Shown here: in pieces, positions 10,341 through 21,440 of the stretch
Layout of the letters: each line of letters begins with the position of its first letter
How positions within the stretch are numbered: the first letter of the stretch is position 1
The notes under the pieces: generated by a model
Databases searched by the model: none
Seen by the model: the letters and a program-made list of their open reading frames with translations, nothing else
Told to the model about the DNA's origin: nothing
Source: Forficula auricularia
Taxonomy: Eukaryota; Arthropoda; Insecta; Dermaptera; Forficulidae
Reading direction: 5' to 3'
Assembly: GCA_024734495.1 (NCBI GenBank)
Contig: JALMQS010000908.1
Span: forward strand, 62,001 to 126,000
Length of the DNA stretch: 64,000 bases
Position numbers and translations under genes: made by a program

Positions 10341-11300
10341 TCACTTTAACCATAGCATGGGTGAAGTATTGTAATTGCTCTCGCGCCAAGCGCGACTTCA
10401 AAGAGTCTTCGGTAAAGACTACGGAACTCATGGTCTCAAGCAAATATTTATTCAGAATGAATTTTAGGACTTGCCGGTTTTCTCGAGAATTACATGCGCT
10501 CTTGTGCCGATTTTTTCATTTAATCTTTAGGCATGCATGGATGGATGGATGGATTCCTTTTTTTCTTCCACGATTACAGAGCATCAAAGATACTTTAATC
10601 CTCTGTAACTTGTGAATTATTGGTCGTACACAATTGAGTCTAATTAACTTTTTTGTAGCAAATTTTATGCCCTACAATAGCTTAATGGTCATTTTTTTCA
10701 AAAAAAAAAATTTTAAATACCGAAAAATCAAGTTAAAACCGACATTTTCCCCATGTTATTTAAATGGGAAATTGAATTTTTTGATGAGCAAAACCCCTAA
10801 TTGACTTAGAATTTTTGTCCTGCAGGAATTTTTTTCTATAAATTATCTTTCTCAACATAGACATAGAATAAAAATGTTGTCCTAAAATGAAACACCCTAA
10901 TATACATATATTTTAAATCTAGAAGTGTGAGATATAAATATCTCATTAAGTAGAATAAGGCTAATTTTATTGAGATTAATGAGTGTTCGAAGAATTTTTT
11001 TTTTTAGAATAATTATTTAGAAAATAAAATAATTTAAATATGTCCCATAATCTTCTTTACAATTGTTTTTACTTTATTTTACTTTATAGTGTTACATAAT
11101 AATTATAATATTAAATATAAATTTTGTCAAGAGTTACAGTTTTTGAAAAACACTAAGCAATAATTGATGTTCATTGAGTTGAAAATATTTAAATTAGGAT
11201 TAAATAAAATTTGTAATTCTCATATATATATGGTATACAAATCTTTTATAAAAATTAATCAGAATTTCGAGAGAATTTTTCCTTTTATCTACATAGATAG
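10341..11300. other. Mostly unassigned, with one dispersed repeat fragment
   Basis: 10345-10440 (AAGCGCGACTTCAAAGAG, AGACTACGGAACTCATGG) is the reverse complement of sequence near 35765-35850. A tandem TGGA run lies near 10535-10555. The remainder is AT-rich without recognisable features. Confidence 0.4.
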
Positions 11301-11937
11301 CAGTGGCGTGCGGTCCATGGATGCTGTGGATGCGGCGCATCCCTAAAATTTAAAACATTTAGAGTATTTTCATAAATATCGACTTCAAAATTTCAGGAGG
11401 ATCTTTAAATTTTCAAATTATTATCCGTTATTTTTGTTTTGAAAAGTCTATTGGTTCTCGAAATGAAATAATATTGTTGCATAGTTTCAAGGGGCATTTA
11501 AAATGAATGATTAAATAGTTAAATGGTGCCGATAGAAGGTTCGAACTCTCTGCCTAGTAGATATATCTTCCACAAGCAAGTCAAAGACAAGTCTAGACGA
11601 GTTTTAGTTTAATAAAAATTGTTCTCGTTGAGGAACTATTAAAATACTAAGAATATAAAAAAGGAATAAATAAGGATGATTCGAGAATCTTTGGACTAAT
11701 CCATTTCTAAGAACTCTCAATTTATAAGATCAGAAATGACTATAAGCGTGCTATAGACAAATCATAGCTTGTTTATAGGAGAAATTTAAGATTTTCTTAT
11801 AGGGCAGGCTAATTCATTGTAGAAGATGGTCGATTTCAATCTCAGGGACTGCGAGTTTAAGTCACAAGATTTTTCAAAAAATGAAGGGTACATTTTTAGA
11901 CAGCATCCCTTGGTTCAAAATTCACCAACCGCCACTG
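11301..11937 (+). mobile_element. hAT-type MITE, family I copy 1
   Basis: Ends CAGTGGCGTGCGGT and AACCGCCACTG, flanked by atagatag (11293-11300) and atagatat (11938-11945), a 7/8 duplication. A second copy lies at 41366-42076 within intron 3 of the Spatzle gene. No transposase frame. Confidence 0.8.
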
Positions 11938-11945
11938 ATAGATAT

Positions 11946-12410
11946 ATATTATAGTATCTAACACTTGGTAGCCGAGTCCCAATCGCTTTTGGTAACTTTA
12001 TTTTTACCTTTGAAGGAAAAGTTTTAATTAGAAATAAAAATACATTTTCTGCAAATTCTCTTAATCATTATCAATGATTTGACATGGAATATATATTTTA
12101 TAAATATCTTGTGAAAATTATGTAATATTCTTGAGAGGTGGGGGGGGGGGGGAATTAGATATTAGAATGAGATATTGACCCCGGGCGCAAGATTTCTTAC
12201 CCTGCCAACGATATAAGTAATAATTATTATTAAAAAACATTTGGTGCATATTTCTAATTAAATTTGATGATTCAATTTTCCTATACATTTTCTAAAACTT
12301 GTTTTTTGTCGAATTGTTTTTATATTAGATTTTGATTTTTATCATGATTCTATCATGAAACGAGCCGGCAAAAATCTTAGAGACAGAAATAATAGAAAAG
12401 TGAGTGGGTT
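11946..12410. other. AT-rich spacer with a poly-G run
   Basis: A run of about 14 G lies near 12138-12151. No coding or repeat partner was identified. Confidence 0.4.
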
Positions 12411-12421
12411 ATTTTTTGATT

Positions 12422-12804
12422 CATGCTGTGTCCTATGCTTGATGGAAATAAACATACACACATATATATCGAAATTATATATCTGTATATATATTATTTA
12501 TTTGTTTGAGACTATAGTTTCGAAGACTTGGTCTTCATCATCAGTCTTTTTTAATTATAAATATTATTTTTCATGGGGTCAATACCGTATGGATATTGAA
12601 AATTTTCGATCTTTACTTAGCTGGGAGCCAGTTAAAATTTCGAAACTATAGTCTCAAATAAATAAATAATATATATACAGATATATAATTTCGATATATA
12701 TGTGTGTGTATGTTTATTTGCATCAAGCAGAGGACAACCTCTTTGTTTCTCTTTGTGAATCAACAACTCTGCTACTCTCGGCAAAACAAAAACTTTTCAA
12801 TTAT
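12422..12804. mobile_element. Hammerhead foldback element, 11-bp target duplication
   Basis: It is flanked by perfect ATTTTTTGATT copies (12411-12421 and 12805-12815). The left arm carries an intact hammerhead-like core. The right arm is cut before CTGATGA but keeps GAAACTATAGTC. The right outer end GAGTAGCAGAG...AACTTTTCAATT (in reverse) is the constant terminus of the family. The central 110 bp match 28205-28330 in reverse. It lies immediately upstream of the inferred Spatzle promoter. Confidence 0.8.
12510..12544 (-). ncRNA. Hammerhead-ribozyme-like core
   Basis: On the minus strand: CTGATGA, extra T, stem II GAAGAC-CAA-GTCTTC, GAAAC, TATA, GTC. Stem III is the 8-bp palindrome ACTATAGT, giving two pairs in a monomer and eight in a dimer. 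Stem I is weak (GA/TC). Confidence 0.55.
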
Positions 12805-12815
12805 ATTTTTTGATT

Positions 12816-13224
12816 GTTTGTTGTTCGCTGATCTCTTTGCAATTGGTTGTACTTGTGTTTTATAAACTTATTTGCTTTCTTCTTGCAAATATTCCAATTG
12901 AAATGTTTCCAAGGAAGGAAGGCTGGCTGGCGAGCCGAGGCCACAGGGCAGGTGCTCCGTGGCCAGGTGTCGTTTCTCTTTCGGCCCTTCAGCCCTGCTG
13001 TGTCCACGGGACTTCTTCGGGTGAGTTCCCCACCAGTGCCAGTACAAGTCAGTACCACTGCTACTGCTACTGCTACTGCCACTACCAGTGGCCAGTCCCT
13101 CCTCTCTTGTCCTGCTGCCACTCCCGTGTTGACTTTCGTCCGTCACTCGCACCAAGGGACCAACTAATTCAAGAACATCCATTCCACTTGCAATTAATGC
13201 CAGCCTCTTGATCATCTTTAGACC
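12816..13224 (+). promoter_or_regulatory. Inferred promoter and 5'UTR of the Spatzle gene
   Basis: From about 12905 to 13310 the sequence becomes GC-rich in a strongly AT-rich region and lacks the repeat signatures seen on either side. TATAAA at 12861-12866 could be a TATA box, placing transcription start near 12890. The leader contains a CTACTG(CTACTG)n-type tandem at about 13055-13085 and an upstream open frame at 12903-13211. The assignment rests on its position just before an ATG whose peptide splices in phase to exon 2. Confidence 0.5.
12903..13211 (+). other. Candidate upstream open reading frame in the leader
   Basis: An ATG-started 102-codon frame (MFPRKEGWLASRG...) ends 13 bases before the inferred Spatzle start codon. 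It lies in the GC-rich leader. It has no recognised domain and contains a low-complexity HCYCYCYCHYQ stretch from the tandem repeat. If transcription starts upstream of 12903 it would precede the main start and could restrain translation. It could also be chance openness in GC-rich DNA. Confidence 0.3.
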
Positions 13225-13272
13225 ATGTGCCTGCCAAAAGCCGCTAATCTGCTGATCACCCTTCTAGTCCTG
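13225..13272 (+). CDS. spz3: Spatzle gene exon 1: start codon and first half of signal peptide
   Basis: The ATG at 13225 has A at -3 and encodes MCLPKAANLLITLLVL before a CTG|GTATAC donor at 13272/13273. Exon 1 ends in phase 0 and exon 2 begins in phase 0. The join gives a textbook signal peptide, MCLPKAANLLITLLVL followed by ILWTALSLALG. The surrounding GC-rich, repeat-free island supports it as a real exon. The donor is not optimal (GTATAC) and no transcript evidence is available, so a different first exon remains possible. The next in-frame stop lies 48 bases into the intron, consistent with splicing here. Confidence 0.6.
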
Positions 13273-13355
13273 GTATACTTCAAACTATTCTATTCTTCTC
13301 CGACTAACCATCCTTTTTGAAAATTAAAATCAGATTCTATCTAACGAATTGTATA

Positions 13356-13657
13356 TATTGAAGGAGACAATAAAAAGAGTGTGTCTTCTGTTGAAATTAT
13401 AAATTTTATTTATAACGAGACTATATTTCCGAGGGCTTTGCCCTTCATCAGTCTATTACAATTGATTCTCAGAATTAATTCATTAACATTAATTAATTCA
13501 AGTGAATCAATTGTAATAAGTCTGATGAAGAGGGCAAAGCCCTTGCAACTATAGTCTCGTTATAAGTAAAATTTATAATTCCAGCAGAAGACACACTCTT
13601 TTATTGTCTCCTTCAATATATAAAAATTCTGCTACCCTTGGCAAAAAACTTTCAATT
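13356..13657. mobile_element. Hammerhead foldback element, 10-bp target duplication
   Basis: It is flanked by perfect GAATTGTATA copies (13346-13355, 13658-13667). The arms contain hammerhead-like cores at 13419-13451 (minus) and 13522-13556 (plus), stem II GAGGGC-AAA-GCCCTC, both with core mutations (GGAAA and GCAAC). The outer sequence AAGGAGACAATAAAAAGAGTG is shared with 23717-24079 and 40556-40676. It lies in intron 1, 84 bp after the exon 1 donor. Confidence 0.85.
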
Positions 13658-13667
13658 GAATTGTATA

Positions 13668-13990
13668 AAACTTCCCCAAAACTACCTCTAACCTATTGGA
13701 ATTTTAATTTTTTTTTCTTCATCTTTTTATTTCATTTCAACTTAACTTATTTAAACTTTATTTTGGATGAGGGACCAAATGTGATTTTTTTTTGGTCTCT
13801 GAAATCAAACTCACCGAAAAGATGCTGGCTGCACCTGCAGTTAATTAATTTAAAATATTTTAATTATTTTTTACTTTTTTTTTAGAGCTTTGTGTTTTGT
13901 ATACATATTTATTTTTGATTTCCAGAAAATTTTATTTGTGGTGTCCTGCCCAGTGTAGCTTTAAACGAAAAATTGTTTTATAGTAAACAA
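13668..13990. other. Intron 1, T-rich stretch without features
   Basis: Dominated by T-rich tracts. The 93-codon open frame across it is low-complexity F/L/N-rich sequence and not credible. Confidence 0.5.
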
Positions 13991-14002
13991 TTTAAAAGTA
14001 AT

Positions 14003-14290
14003 AATTAAAACAGGAATAGCAGGGAATTGACTATAATTAAAAAACAGAGTTTTTATTAAATGGCCAGATGTTTCGTCGATTTATTTCGACTTACTCAGTG
14101 GCCCATTTTATCACTCATTGTCAAAAGACAATTCCACTATGCGGAGTGATAAAATGGGCCACTGAGCAAGTCGAAATAAATCGACGAAACGTCTGGAGCA
14201 TTTAATAAAAACTCTGTTTTTTATTTATTGTCCAATTCCCTGCTATTCCTGTTTTAATTAATACTTATTATGGATGCGAGTGATATACCG
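14003..14290. mobile_element. Hammerhead foldback element, 12-bp target duplication
   Basis: It is flanked by perfect TTTAAAAGTAAT copies (13991-14002, 14291-14302). The arms meet near 14125. Cores at 14067-14098 (minus) and 14162-14193 (plus) have CTGAGYA instead of CTGATGA, stem II GTCGA/TCGAC, GAAAC, then ATC or GTC. Stem I pairs CCA with TGG. Confidence 0.85.
14162..14193 (+). ncRNA. Hammerhead-like core, CTGAGCA variant
   Basis: CTGAGCA, extra A, stem II GTCGA-AATAAA-TCGAC, GAAAC, GTC, with stem I CCA/TGG. The G8 position of the hammerhead consensus is replaced by C, so catalysis is doubtful. Paired positions still covary with the other families. Confidence 0.4.
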
Positions 14291-14543
14291 TTTAAAAGTA
14301 ATATTTTTATAGATACTAGGCGCGAGATTACTGGAGTGTTAAATTCAGCGAAAATTTTTATATTTGCCCAGAGAGAATGGTGTAGGTTTGAGATAAAACA
14401 TATATAATAAAATTAATAAAATAAATTACCTAGTAATTTATTTTTAAAAAGTTTTAATTGTACGTATTCTTGTTTAAAAATGTCTGAAACGTGAAGAAAA
14501 ATATTTTTCTCTCTGTCTGAATTCACATTTACACACTAACTTT

Positions 14544-14740
14544 AGAATGGAAAGTTGTAGAAAGGTCATTTCTAAAATGTTTGTATTTCCAAAAAGAAGA
14601 ACTCATTCGAATTGTTCCGGAACCCAAAAAGCGTCTAGATATGAATAGGATGCCAAACTTTCTTGCGGCAGATTTTGGCAGAGAGGAAATGTTCTTATTC
14701 CAAGAGTATTCAGACGTCAAACATGAATAGCTTATTACAA
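14544..14740 (+). pseudogene. Unidentified coding-like remnant
   Basis: A 66-codon stretch reading EWKVVERSFLKCLYFQKEEL... to ...FQEYSDVKHE before a stop. Its amino-acid composition is balanced, unlike the low-complexity frames around it. I do not recognise a family. It is probably a transposon coding fragment in intron 1. Confidence 0.25.
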
Positions 14741-15189
14741 ATTTACATGGGGTTTGATCCAAAGAAAATGTCTGGAAAATTTGTATATTCGGGCCTATAA
14801 ATTAGACAACAGTGGCTTCATTAAAGCTAACTGAATTTGAAGAGGCCCATTTTTTCGAGAGTTCAGATGGTCGTTAATTGTAGCAACACTGGGATTATTT
14901 AGGAGTAAGGAAGCACCATGAAGTGTAACAGCACTGAATAAGATTAGACATACGGCTGGACACAAATGTGGACGAATAGGTTATTCTAAATCTGGGTGGG
15001 TATTCATACTTGAAAACACTCGCAGAATAAGCCGATCGAAAAGTTTTTGTTATATTGTGTTATTTATTGTTGTGAACAACAAATAGTTCTAATTAATTAT
15101 GTATGATTTAAATAAAAAAAAAAAAAAATCTCTAATAAATCTAATCACAAAAATAACAGCTACATATCGTATATCCATACGTTTATTTA

Positions 15190-15412
15190 TATAATGAAGA
15201 CCGTGGAATAAATTACTGAGCCTTGAGGAAGGCCGATGAAAAGACATTTTATGTGGATACTATTCCATCAACCTAAACTCTAAAATCATTTGCAAAGTTA
15301 AGAAGGATAAGCAAAAAACGGCTATTTTAATGGGAATATTTTTGTGCTTAACATGATCGAAAGTCTTTGAAATATCCAGGTCCACCCCGAAAGTTTCTTT
15401 CTGCTTACAAGG
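15190..15412 (-). pseudogene. LINE reverse-transcriptase fragment
   Basis: On the minus strand, FGVDLDISKTFDHVKHKNI matches reverse-transcriptase motif A (usual form LDISKAFDxVxH). About 110 bases further, after frameshifts, IGLPQGSVIYSTV matches the G-(L/V)-P-Q-G-S motif. Both fit a non-LTR retrotransposon. A sister fragment is at 37220-37560. Confidence 0.75.
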
Positions 15413-15596
15413 GCTTTGTTTCAAGCAAAGTTCCCTCTAAGCTGCACGAGTGCGCGGCCGCGCACTAATTTTTTAAAATTTTCCCTGTCGATTTTGTATT
15501 CTACGCACAATAGGGTTGTTCACCATTTTTTTATTTCATTTTATAAAAGAATTGCATCTAAAAATGGCAAAAATCCAAATTTCACAAAAAAAAGTA

Positions 15597-16491
15597 AAAG
15601 GCCATAGTATACTAGCCATAAGCATACTGAATCGGCCCCCCAAAAGATATTTTAATGATACTTATAGGATATGTAGGTGCTAATAAAATAATAAGATCCT
15701 AAAAGTTTCAGATCCCTAGCTCAATTGGTTTTTGAGAAAAAGCAAAATATGTAAAACACAGAACAAAATTTTTTTCTCAGGATTAACTGAATCGGTTGAT
15801 CTAAATTTTTAATATGTTTTGGGGACTGATAAATGCTTATAGGAAAAAAATTAGGTTTATAAGATCCTTGAAAAAAATTGTTTTTCTTTTAATTTCAATT
15901 TTACAATGATACAATTTTGGCACAATTATGAAACTATTTTTTTTTTCAAACCTTATCTATTTCCATATAATACTAGTATCTTTTCAAATTTTGAAAAAAA
16001 GGTACGCCATAGTAGAAATAAATAAAACCATTTTTTTTTTTAAATAATCAAATAAAATCTTAAAACATATATAAAAAAAAATTATTTTTTATTTTTTCTA
16101 CTATTCCGTACCTTTTTTCAAAATTTGAAAAGGCACTAGTATTATAGGGAATTAGATAAGGTTTGAAAAAAAAATAGTTTCATAATTGTAGCAAAATTGT
16201 ATCATGGTTAAAAATTGAAATTAAAAGAAAAACAATTTTTTTTTTCAAGGATCTAATTATCCTATAAAGCTTATAATTTTTTTCCTAGAAGCTATCAAAA
16301 AACCTATTAAAAATTTGAGAAAAATTTTTGTTATGTTTTTTAACATATTTTGCCTTTTCTCAAAAACCAATTGAGCTAGGGATCTGAAATTTTCACGATT
16401 TTATTATTTTATTAGTACCTACATATCCCCTAAGTATCATTAAATTATCTTTCGGGGGCCGATTCAGTATTCTTATACCCCTATGCCCTTT
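15597..16491. repeat. Foldback repeat family G, copy 1
   Basis: Long inverted arms (about 15597-16015 and 16075-16491). Outer ends read AAAGGCCATAG... and, in reverse, AAAGGGCATAGGGGTATAAG, followed by CATACTGAATCGGCCCC. The inner arms include CTCAATTGGTTTTTGAGAAA. Copy 2 is 32765-33571. No hammerhead-like core. Non-autonomous; class unknown. Confidence 0.85.
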
Positions 16492-17004
16492 AGAGGATCA
16501 AAATATTTTTTGAAATAGGCCTTTGACATTTAAACACCCCCCCCCCCCACTTGCACACTTTTACATACGTTTTGAACATTTTTGCTCCCATATACTTTTG
16601 TACCGCGCAGTCAGCGAAAAAATTAGAGAGAACATTGGTTTCAATTATGGGTTATATATAGTACGTTTAAAAAGCTCCTGCAGACCAATCGGTAGGCACT
16701 GTCTAAATCCGTAATGCTTATAACTTATCATGAATTATTTTGTTAGTTTCTAAGTGAATGTATAGTATATGAGATCAATATTTTTCAAGACTCGCAACAG
16801 CCAATATTTTCATTAATAAATTTTAGGAAAAAGTGAAAACTTTTTCCTACAACGATCTACGCACATTTTTTTCCTTAATTTATTTCAAACTTTTCTGACA
16901 AATTTCATTTCAGTAGCTACAATGGCTCAACAAAGTTTCTGATTTTTTGCATTTTCCCCATCTTACATTTGTGAGCTATCGTGAGTATTGAAATCCAAAT
17001 AGAC
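16492..17004. other. Intron 1 spacer with a poly-C run
   Basis: A run of about 11 C lies near 16538-16548. No other feature was recognised. Confidence 0.4.
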
Positions 17005-17214
17005 CAGTGGTTCCTAACCTTTTCAGTTTCATTGCCCCTGTGACCAAGCAAGCCATGTGTCTTTGCCCCTTGTTAATAAAATATCCATCTTCGCCTCGCC
17101 TCGTTCCGTAGCAAAAAATTCGTTACCGCCAACATATATTAATTAGTCTGATTACCCCCTTAAGTAGCTATTTTAACCCGATGGGGGTAAATACCCCTAT
17201 GTTAGTAACCACTG
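17005..17214 (+). mobile_element. hAT-type MITE (210 bp)
   Basis: Ends CAGTGGTTCCTAAC and GTTAGTAACCACTG. Flanks aaatagac (16997-17004) and atatagac (17215-17222) are a 7/8 target duplication. An interrupted copy lies at 5655-6494. Confidence 0.85.
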
Positions 17215-17765
17215 ATATAGACAGACCAATAAAGACACAAAAAGACACATTGAAAACTAATAATGATTGAAAATTATTTTTCTTCATGTTCTAGTCATTT
17301 TTTAACACAATAATCAGGCATGTTTAAGAGTAAACGTCCAACCAAATGACCTCTTAAAATCAACACCATATACTACTAGAACTAATTGAAAAATTTGAAT
17401 TTCAAATTCGTATTGGTTTTTGAGCTAGACCACGCACAAAATTCGACCACACACAAGCAAACAAACAAACGCACACTACTTAATAACACACTTTTTAATT
17501 GGCCGGACAAAGTTTTGAATTCTCTCGAAAATTTTCATTTTTTAGCTTATTCGGATTTAGAAATATTTGAATGGAAAACTATAATTAATAAACATTAGAT
17601 TTAATAAAAAGTGAACTCACATTGATCAGACTGCAGGTCAAATCTCGCAGTCTGGACCAACATGATTTCTCTCATCTGATGGATTATATTTGAGATACCG
17701 AAAAAATCGAAATATAATAATATTAGTTTCGTCATATTATATATTCGTTATAAATTAATAAATCT
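17215..17765. other. Intron 1 spacer, nothing recognised
   Basis: AT-rich. The short open frames are not credible. Confidence 0.4.
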
Positions 17766-17769
17766 CCTA

Positions 17770-18018
17770 AAGGTTAGAAAATTTGCTCAAAGAGAATTCA
17801 CACATTCAATTCAGTTAAAATAATTTAATTTAATTATTTATTTTAAATATTATTTTTATTTATTTTTTTTAATTATTTCAAATAGTCTCAACTATCTACC
17901 AGATCTGTGACTATAGAAATAATTAAAAAAAAATAAAAATAATATTTAAAATAAATAATTAAATTAAATTATTTTAACTGAACTGATTGTGTGAATTCTC
18001 TTTGGCTAAACTTTTATT
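17770..18018. repeat. AT-rich foldback
   Basis: Arms 17770-17875 and 17920-18018 are inverted copies (AAAGAGAATTCACACA... and its reverse), around a short loop containing ATCTACCAGATCTGTGAC. A partial extra copy of the outer arm (GAACAGATTGTGTGAATTC) follows at about 18050-18070. Confidence 0.75.
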
Positions 18019-18304
18019 TTGTCAATAAATAAAATAAAATTTATTTTAATTGAACAGATTGTGTGAATTCTGTTTTTTTCTAAACATTCTTCAAATTAAA
18101 TAATTAAAATTAATTAATAATTTAAATTCGAAATTTATAAACTCTATTTCAATGAACTAATCGTAGTAACTCAGTATTTATTTGAAATTGAATCAATCTT
18201 TTTAATTAAATAATTTTAAATCTATAAAATTGTTCCTGACTAGTTGTTTTTATTTTTAATTTATTTTCTCTAAGATAATATTTCAAAATACTTCAAGAGC
18301 CGAG

Positions 18305-19315
18305 GTGCTCGGTTGTGACATTGCAGAGGAAGTAGAAGAAAAAGTGAAACAGAATGGAAATTTAAAGGCGGATAATCGAAGAGGTCAAAAAGATAAAATA
18401 TCTGGGATATATGGTACTTTCACTTCAGGAAACTCACTTTTAAAACATATAAAAAACCAAGTATTAAAAGCAAGGAAAATAACAAGAGAGAATTTTGGGG
18501 ATTGATGAAAAGGGCGAACTTAGAAGATATGAAAGAAAAAGTGTTATTATTTGAATCCATATTAAGGTATTTGTTTCGCGACAGTACTAGCAAAAAGTTA
18601 ATACTAGAGTATATAGAACAGACAATAAGGATTCATAAGCCCAAAAGTTTTTGCAGTTTATGTACCACTTCTAGCCAATCCCGTGCTCGTTTGACAAATA
18701 TGGCAACACTGTCTGAGCTTGTTTATATTTTATCATAGAAATGTCAGATAAAGTACATTACAAAGGGATATTTATAAAACAAAAAGTGAAGTGAAAATTG
18801 AATACTGTTGCCACAATGGCTGAAGCGAAAAAACGTCAAAATTACTAAAGTTAACCCACTTTTTAGGTTAAATAAATGCGTTGTTGTCAGCTTGTTTTTA
18901 GTGTAAATTTTTCATTATACATTTTCCATTATTTATTAATTATTATCTCAGAAACTGTGTTGCAAATATAAATTAAAATTTTCTTAAAAAATGTATTAGT
19001 TTAGTTTTTTATAACAATGGTAAGAAGAGTTTCTTAATTATAATTAAATATGTATGTAAACTTTCCGGTATCCCGTATAGTGCAATGTATAAGAGTCTGA
19101 CAAACTCTATCTTTGGAATTTAATATCTACGGAACTATATTGTTCATAAATTTTGTTTTGCCACCAATCGATGCAGAAGTATTTAAATAATAATCTGTCT
19201 AAATTTAAAAAAATCATAAGAAAACCCATATGGTGAAATAACTACCTTAATGTATGGGGATGGACCGAGAGAATAGAAAGGACTATTCATCAAGACACAC
19301 TGCTCGACAAAAATT
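18305..19315 (+). pseudogene. Retrotransposon ORF tail split by a TTAA element
   Basis: Upstream of the insertion the frame reads MKRANLEDMKEKVLLFESIL. Downstream of 19250 it resumes, frameshifted, as WGWTERIERTIHQDTLLDKN. The combined pattern, ...FESIL(R)-[S]ILMYG-WGWTERIE..., resembles the C-terminal region of some non-LTR retrotransposon ORF2 proteins. That recognition is from memory and moderate. Confidence 0.5.
18562..19250 (+). mobile_element. TTAA-target DNA transposon family E, copy 1
   Basis: TTAA at both ends (18562-18565, 19247-19250). Terminal inverted repeats are TTAAGGTATTTGTTTCGCGA and, at the far end, TGAAATAACTACCTTAA. No transposase. Copy 2 is at 50469-51382. TTAA targeting is known for piggyBac and Kolobok; which applies here cannot be told. 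Confidence 0.8.
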
Positions 19316-20080
19316 AAACAAAAATTTCTCCCCGTAAACCTAACAGTGGATTCCAGTAGAGTTTTTTACTCTGATTATCATGCAATTTCCCGATTTTTTA
19401 CAACACGTCATAGTTTTGAGATATTATCGGTCAAAATGACGAAAAAGGCCATTTTGATCCATTTTCGAGTCCCATTAAATATTAAACAGCAATATTTGAA
19501 ATCAAACTATTTTGTTGACAACAAAAGATATGTTTAGATTTTGGACTTTCTAGCTTGAGAACCTCCGATCAGAAAAATCAGAAAATAATGAATGGTCATT
19601 TGAATAGCTATCGAACAATTGTATCTAATAAACCGAAATTTGGCAGATATGTTTGTTTTAATAAAATGTACGTCTGCATCAACTTTCGACTTTCTAGTTT
19701 AAATCATTCGCTGACAAAAATTTCCCAAATCATTAAAATTTACTGATAGCGTACTGAGTCTTGTAAAAGTGAAAATTTTCCTCCTCTTTTACTTATTAAT
19801 ATCACCGCGAATCTCTATCTAAGTACGTACTTAAACATATAAATTTTCTAATTAAAAGCGCTGATGGCTGGAGTAATTTATATTTTGTTGTTGGTGAGAA
19901 ATTGGTGATAAAAAATTCCAAACAAACTTTATTGACAAATTCAAATAAGGTTATAAAATTTATAATTTATTCTTTTCCCTTATTTTGATTGTAATTTATT
20001 ATTTTATACCAATCAACATTTTTAAAATATTACAAAAAATTATAAATTTTCATTTCACTTTATCTTTAGAGATCCATAAC
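19316..20080. other. Intron 1 spacer, nothing firmly recognised
   Basis: Two 63-codon open frames are present without family resemblance. AT-rich throughout. Confidence 0.4.
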
Positions 20081-20088
20081 ATAATAAC

Positions 20089-20226
20089 CGAGGGCTGGAA
20101 TTAGGTGTACACGTTTTTGGAATTATGTTGAATTATTTTGGATAATGCCCCTTCATCTATTGTCTTCTACTTGGAAATGAAAGTGGAAGTAGGTGTACAC
20201 GATATTAGGTCGCGGTTCACCCCTCG
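20089..20226 (+). mobile_element. CGAGGGG MITE, copy 1
   Basis: Perfect 8-bp duplication ATAATAAC (20081-20088, 20227-20234). It ends CGCGGTTCACCCCTCG. The left inverted repeat is shortened by a small deletion (CGAGGGCTGGAATTAGG). Same family as 29677, 57348 and 63730. Confidence 0.9.
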
Positions 20227-20234
20227 ATAATAAC

Positions 20235-21289
20235 TTTCAATTGTAAATTTATTGGTTTTCTCCTGTTACTATCTACCATCACAAACATTAACTTTGATAA
20301 AAATATCGTATATATACAAATACAAACATAAACCTGAGCTACTTTCAATAAATGTCTGACTTTCTTCATACTATCAAAAATAAAAATTAAGCGCTGATTT
20401 TCACAAAGAATGGACTGAAGATGGCCTGAAACTGTCTCTTTTCTTTGTAAATAAAACATCATACAATACAATCCACATTTTATTCAACCCCGAATGAAAT
20501 CCGTCGTCTTCACATCGAACAACAAATCTAGTTCGCACGGGCTCTACATACCTCACCAACAACAAAAATATATATAAATTTACAGTTGAAATATTCAAAT
20601 AAAATTTGAGCCACTTAAGCTAGATCCACAATGACTTGGCTTGAATCGGCGTGATATATAGGATAAACGTATGTGTGCGTCCACAATAGTGCTACCTTCC
20701 ACGGCAATTCATTCTTTCTATTTTTGGACCTAGCTTTAAGCTCATAACTAACTAGCTCATACCCTCTCCGAAAGAATCAGTAAAATAAAAAAATATTTGT
20801 GATTTTGAACGAAAAAAAATATACTTGTTTATTAAACTTCTTAAGCGTTATAGCAAAAATGTTAACCAGAGCTAAATACTTCTGTGTATATAATAGTGTT
20901 GTAGACACTCTTAAATTGTTCTCTGACATCAATTTTTAGAAACATTGATTGCTCCAGTTAATATAGAACTTCATCTAAATTATTTTCTGGCTACACTCAT
21001 GAGGACCCTTTCTGGGGAAATTTCTGATCACATGCGTGGGCTTAATATTAACTAACTTTCAATTTTTGTAGAAATTTTTACTTTATCCATACCAAAGTCA
21101 CAAATTATTAACTTGAATTTTAAAAGAATCTTGATAATATTTATCTATTTTTACACACTTTATATTAGCTTCATCTGTATGTATGTATGTATTCATCTAT
21201 GTATCAATGTGAGTTTTGTAATGTAAATGTAATTCCTCATAAAAATAATTAAGACTAAAAAGTAAAAAATAAATTATATTTTAAAATAA
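20235..21289. other. Intron 1 spacer, nothing recognised
   Basis: AT-rich. A CATGTATG-type microsatellite (TGTATGTATGTATGTATTC) lies near 21176-21195. Confidence 0.4.
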
Positions 21290-21440
21290 CTAAAAAACAC
21301 GCTTCCAAAAAGTACAAAATAACTTAATCAAAAAGCATGGGGCACTTTGTTGAAATTAATTAAAGGTACATGTTTCTGCGCCCCACACTTTTTGATTAAG
21401 TATTACATTATTTTGTATTTTTTAGAAGCGTGTTTTTACT
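21290..21440. repeat. Short foldback repeat
   Basis: Arms of about 65 bp (TAAAAAACACGCTTCYAAAAA with its reverse at the far end; internal ACTTAATCAAAAAGYRTGGG) flank a 25-bp loop. Confidence 0.8.

Noticed and set aside
12801..13215. Overlapping long open frames on both strands in the GC-rich island
   Set aside because: Several frames are open at once because of composition and tandem CTG/CAG-type repeats. The minus-strand ones (poly-S/V stretches) are shadows without family features.
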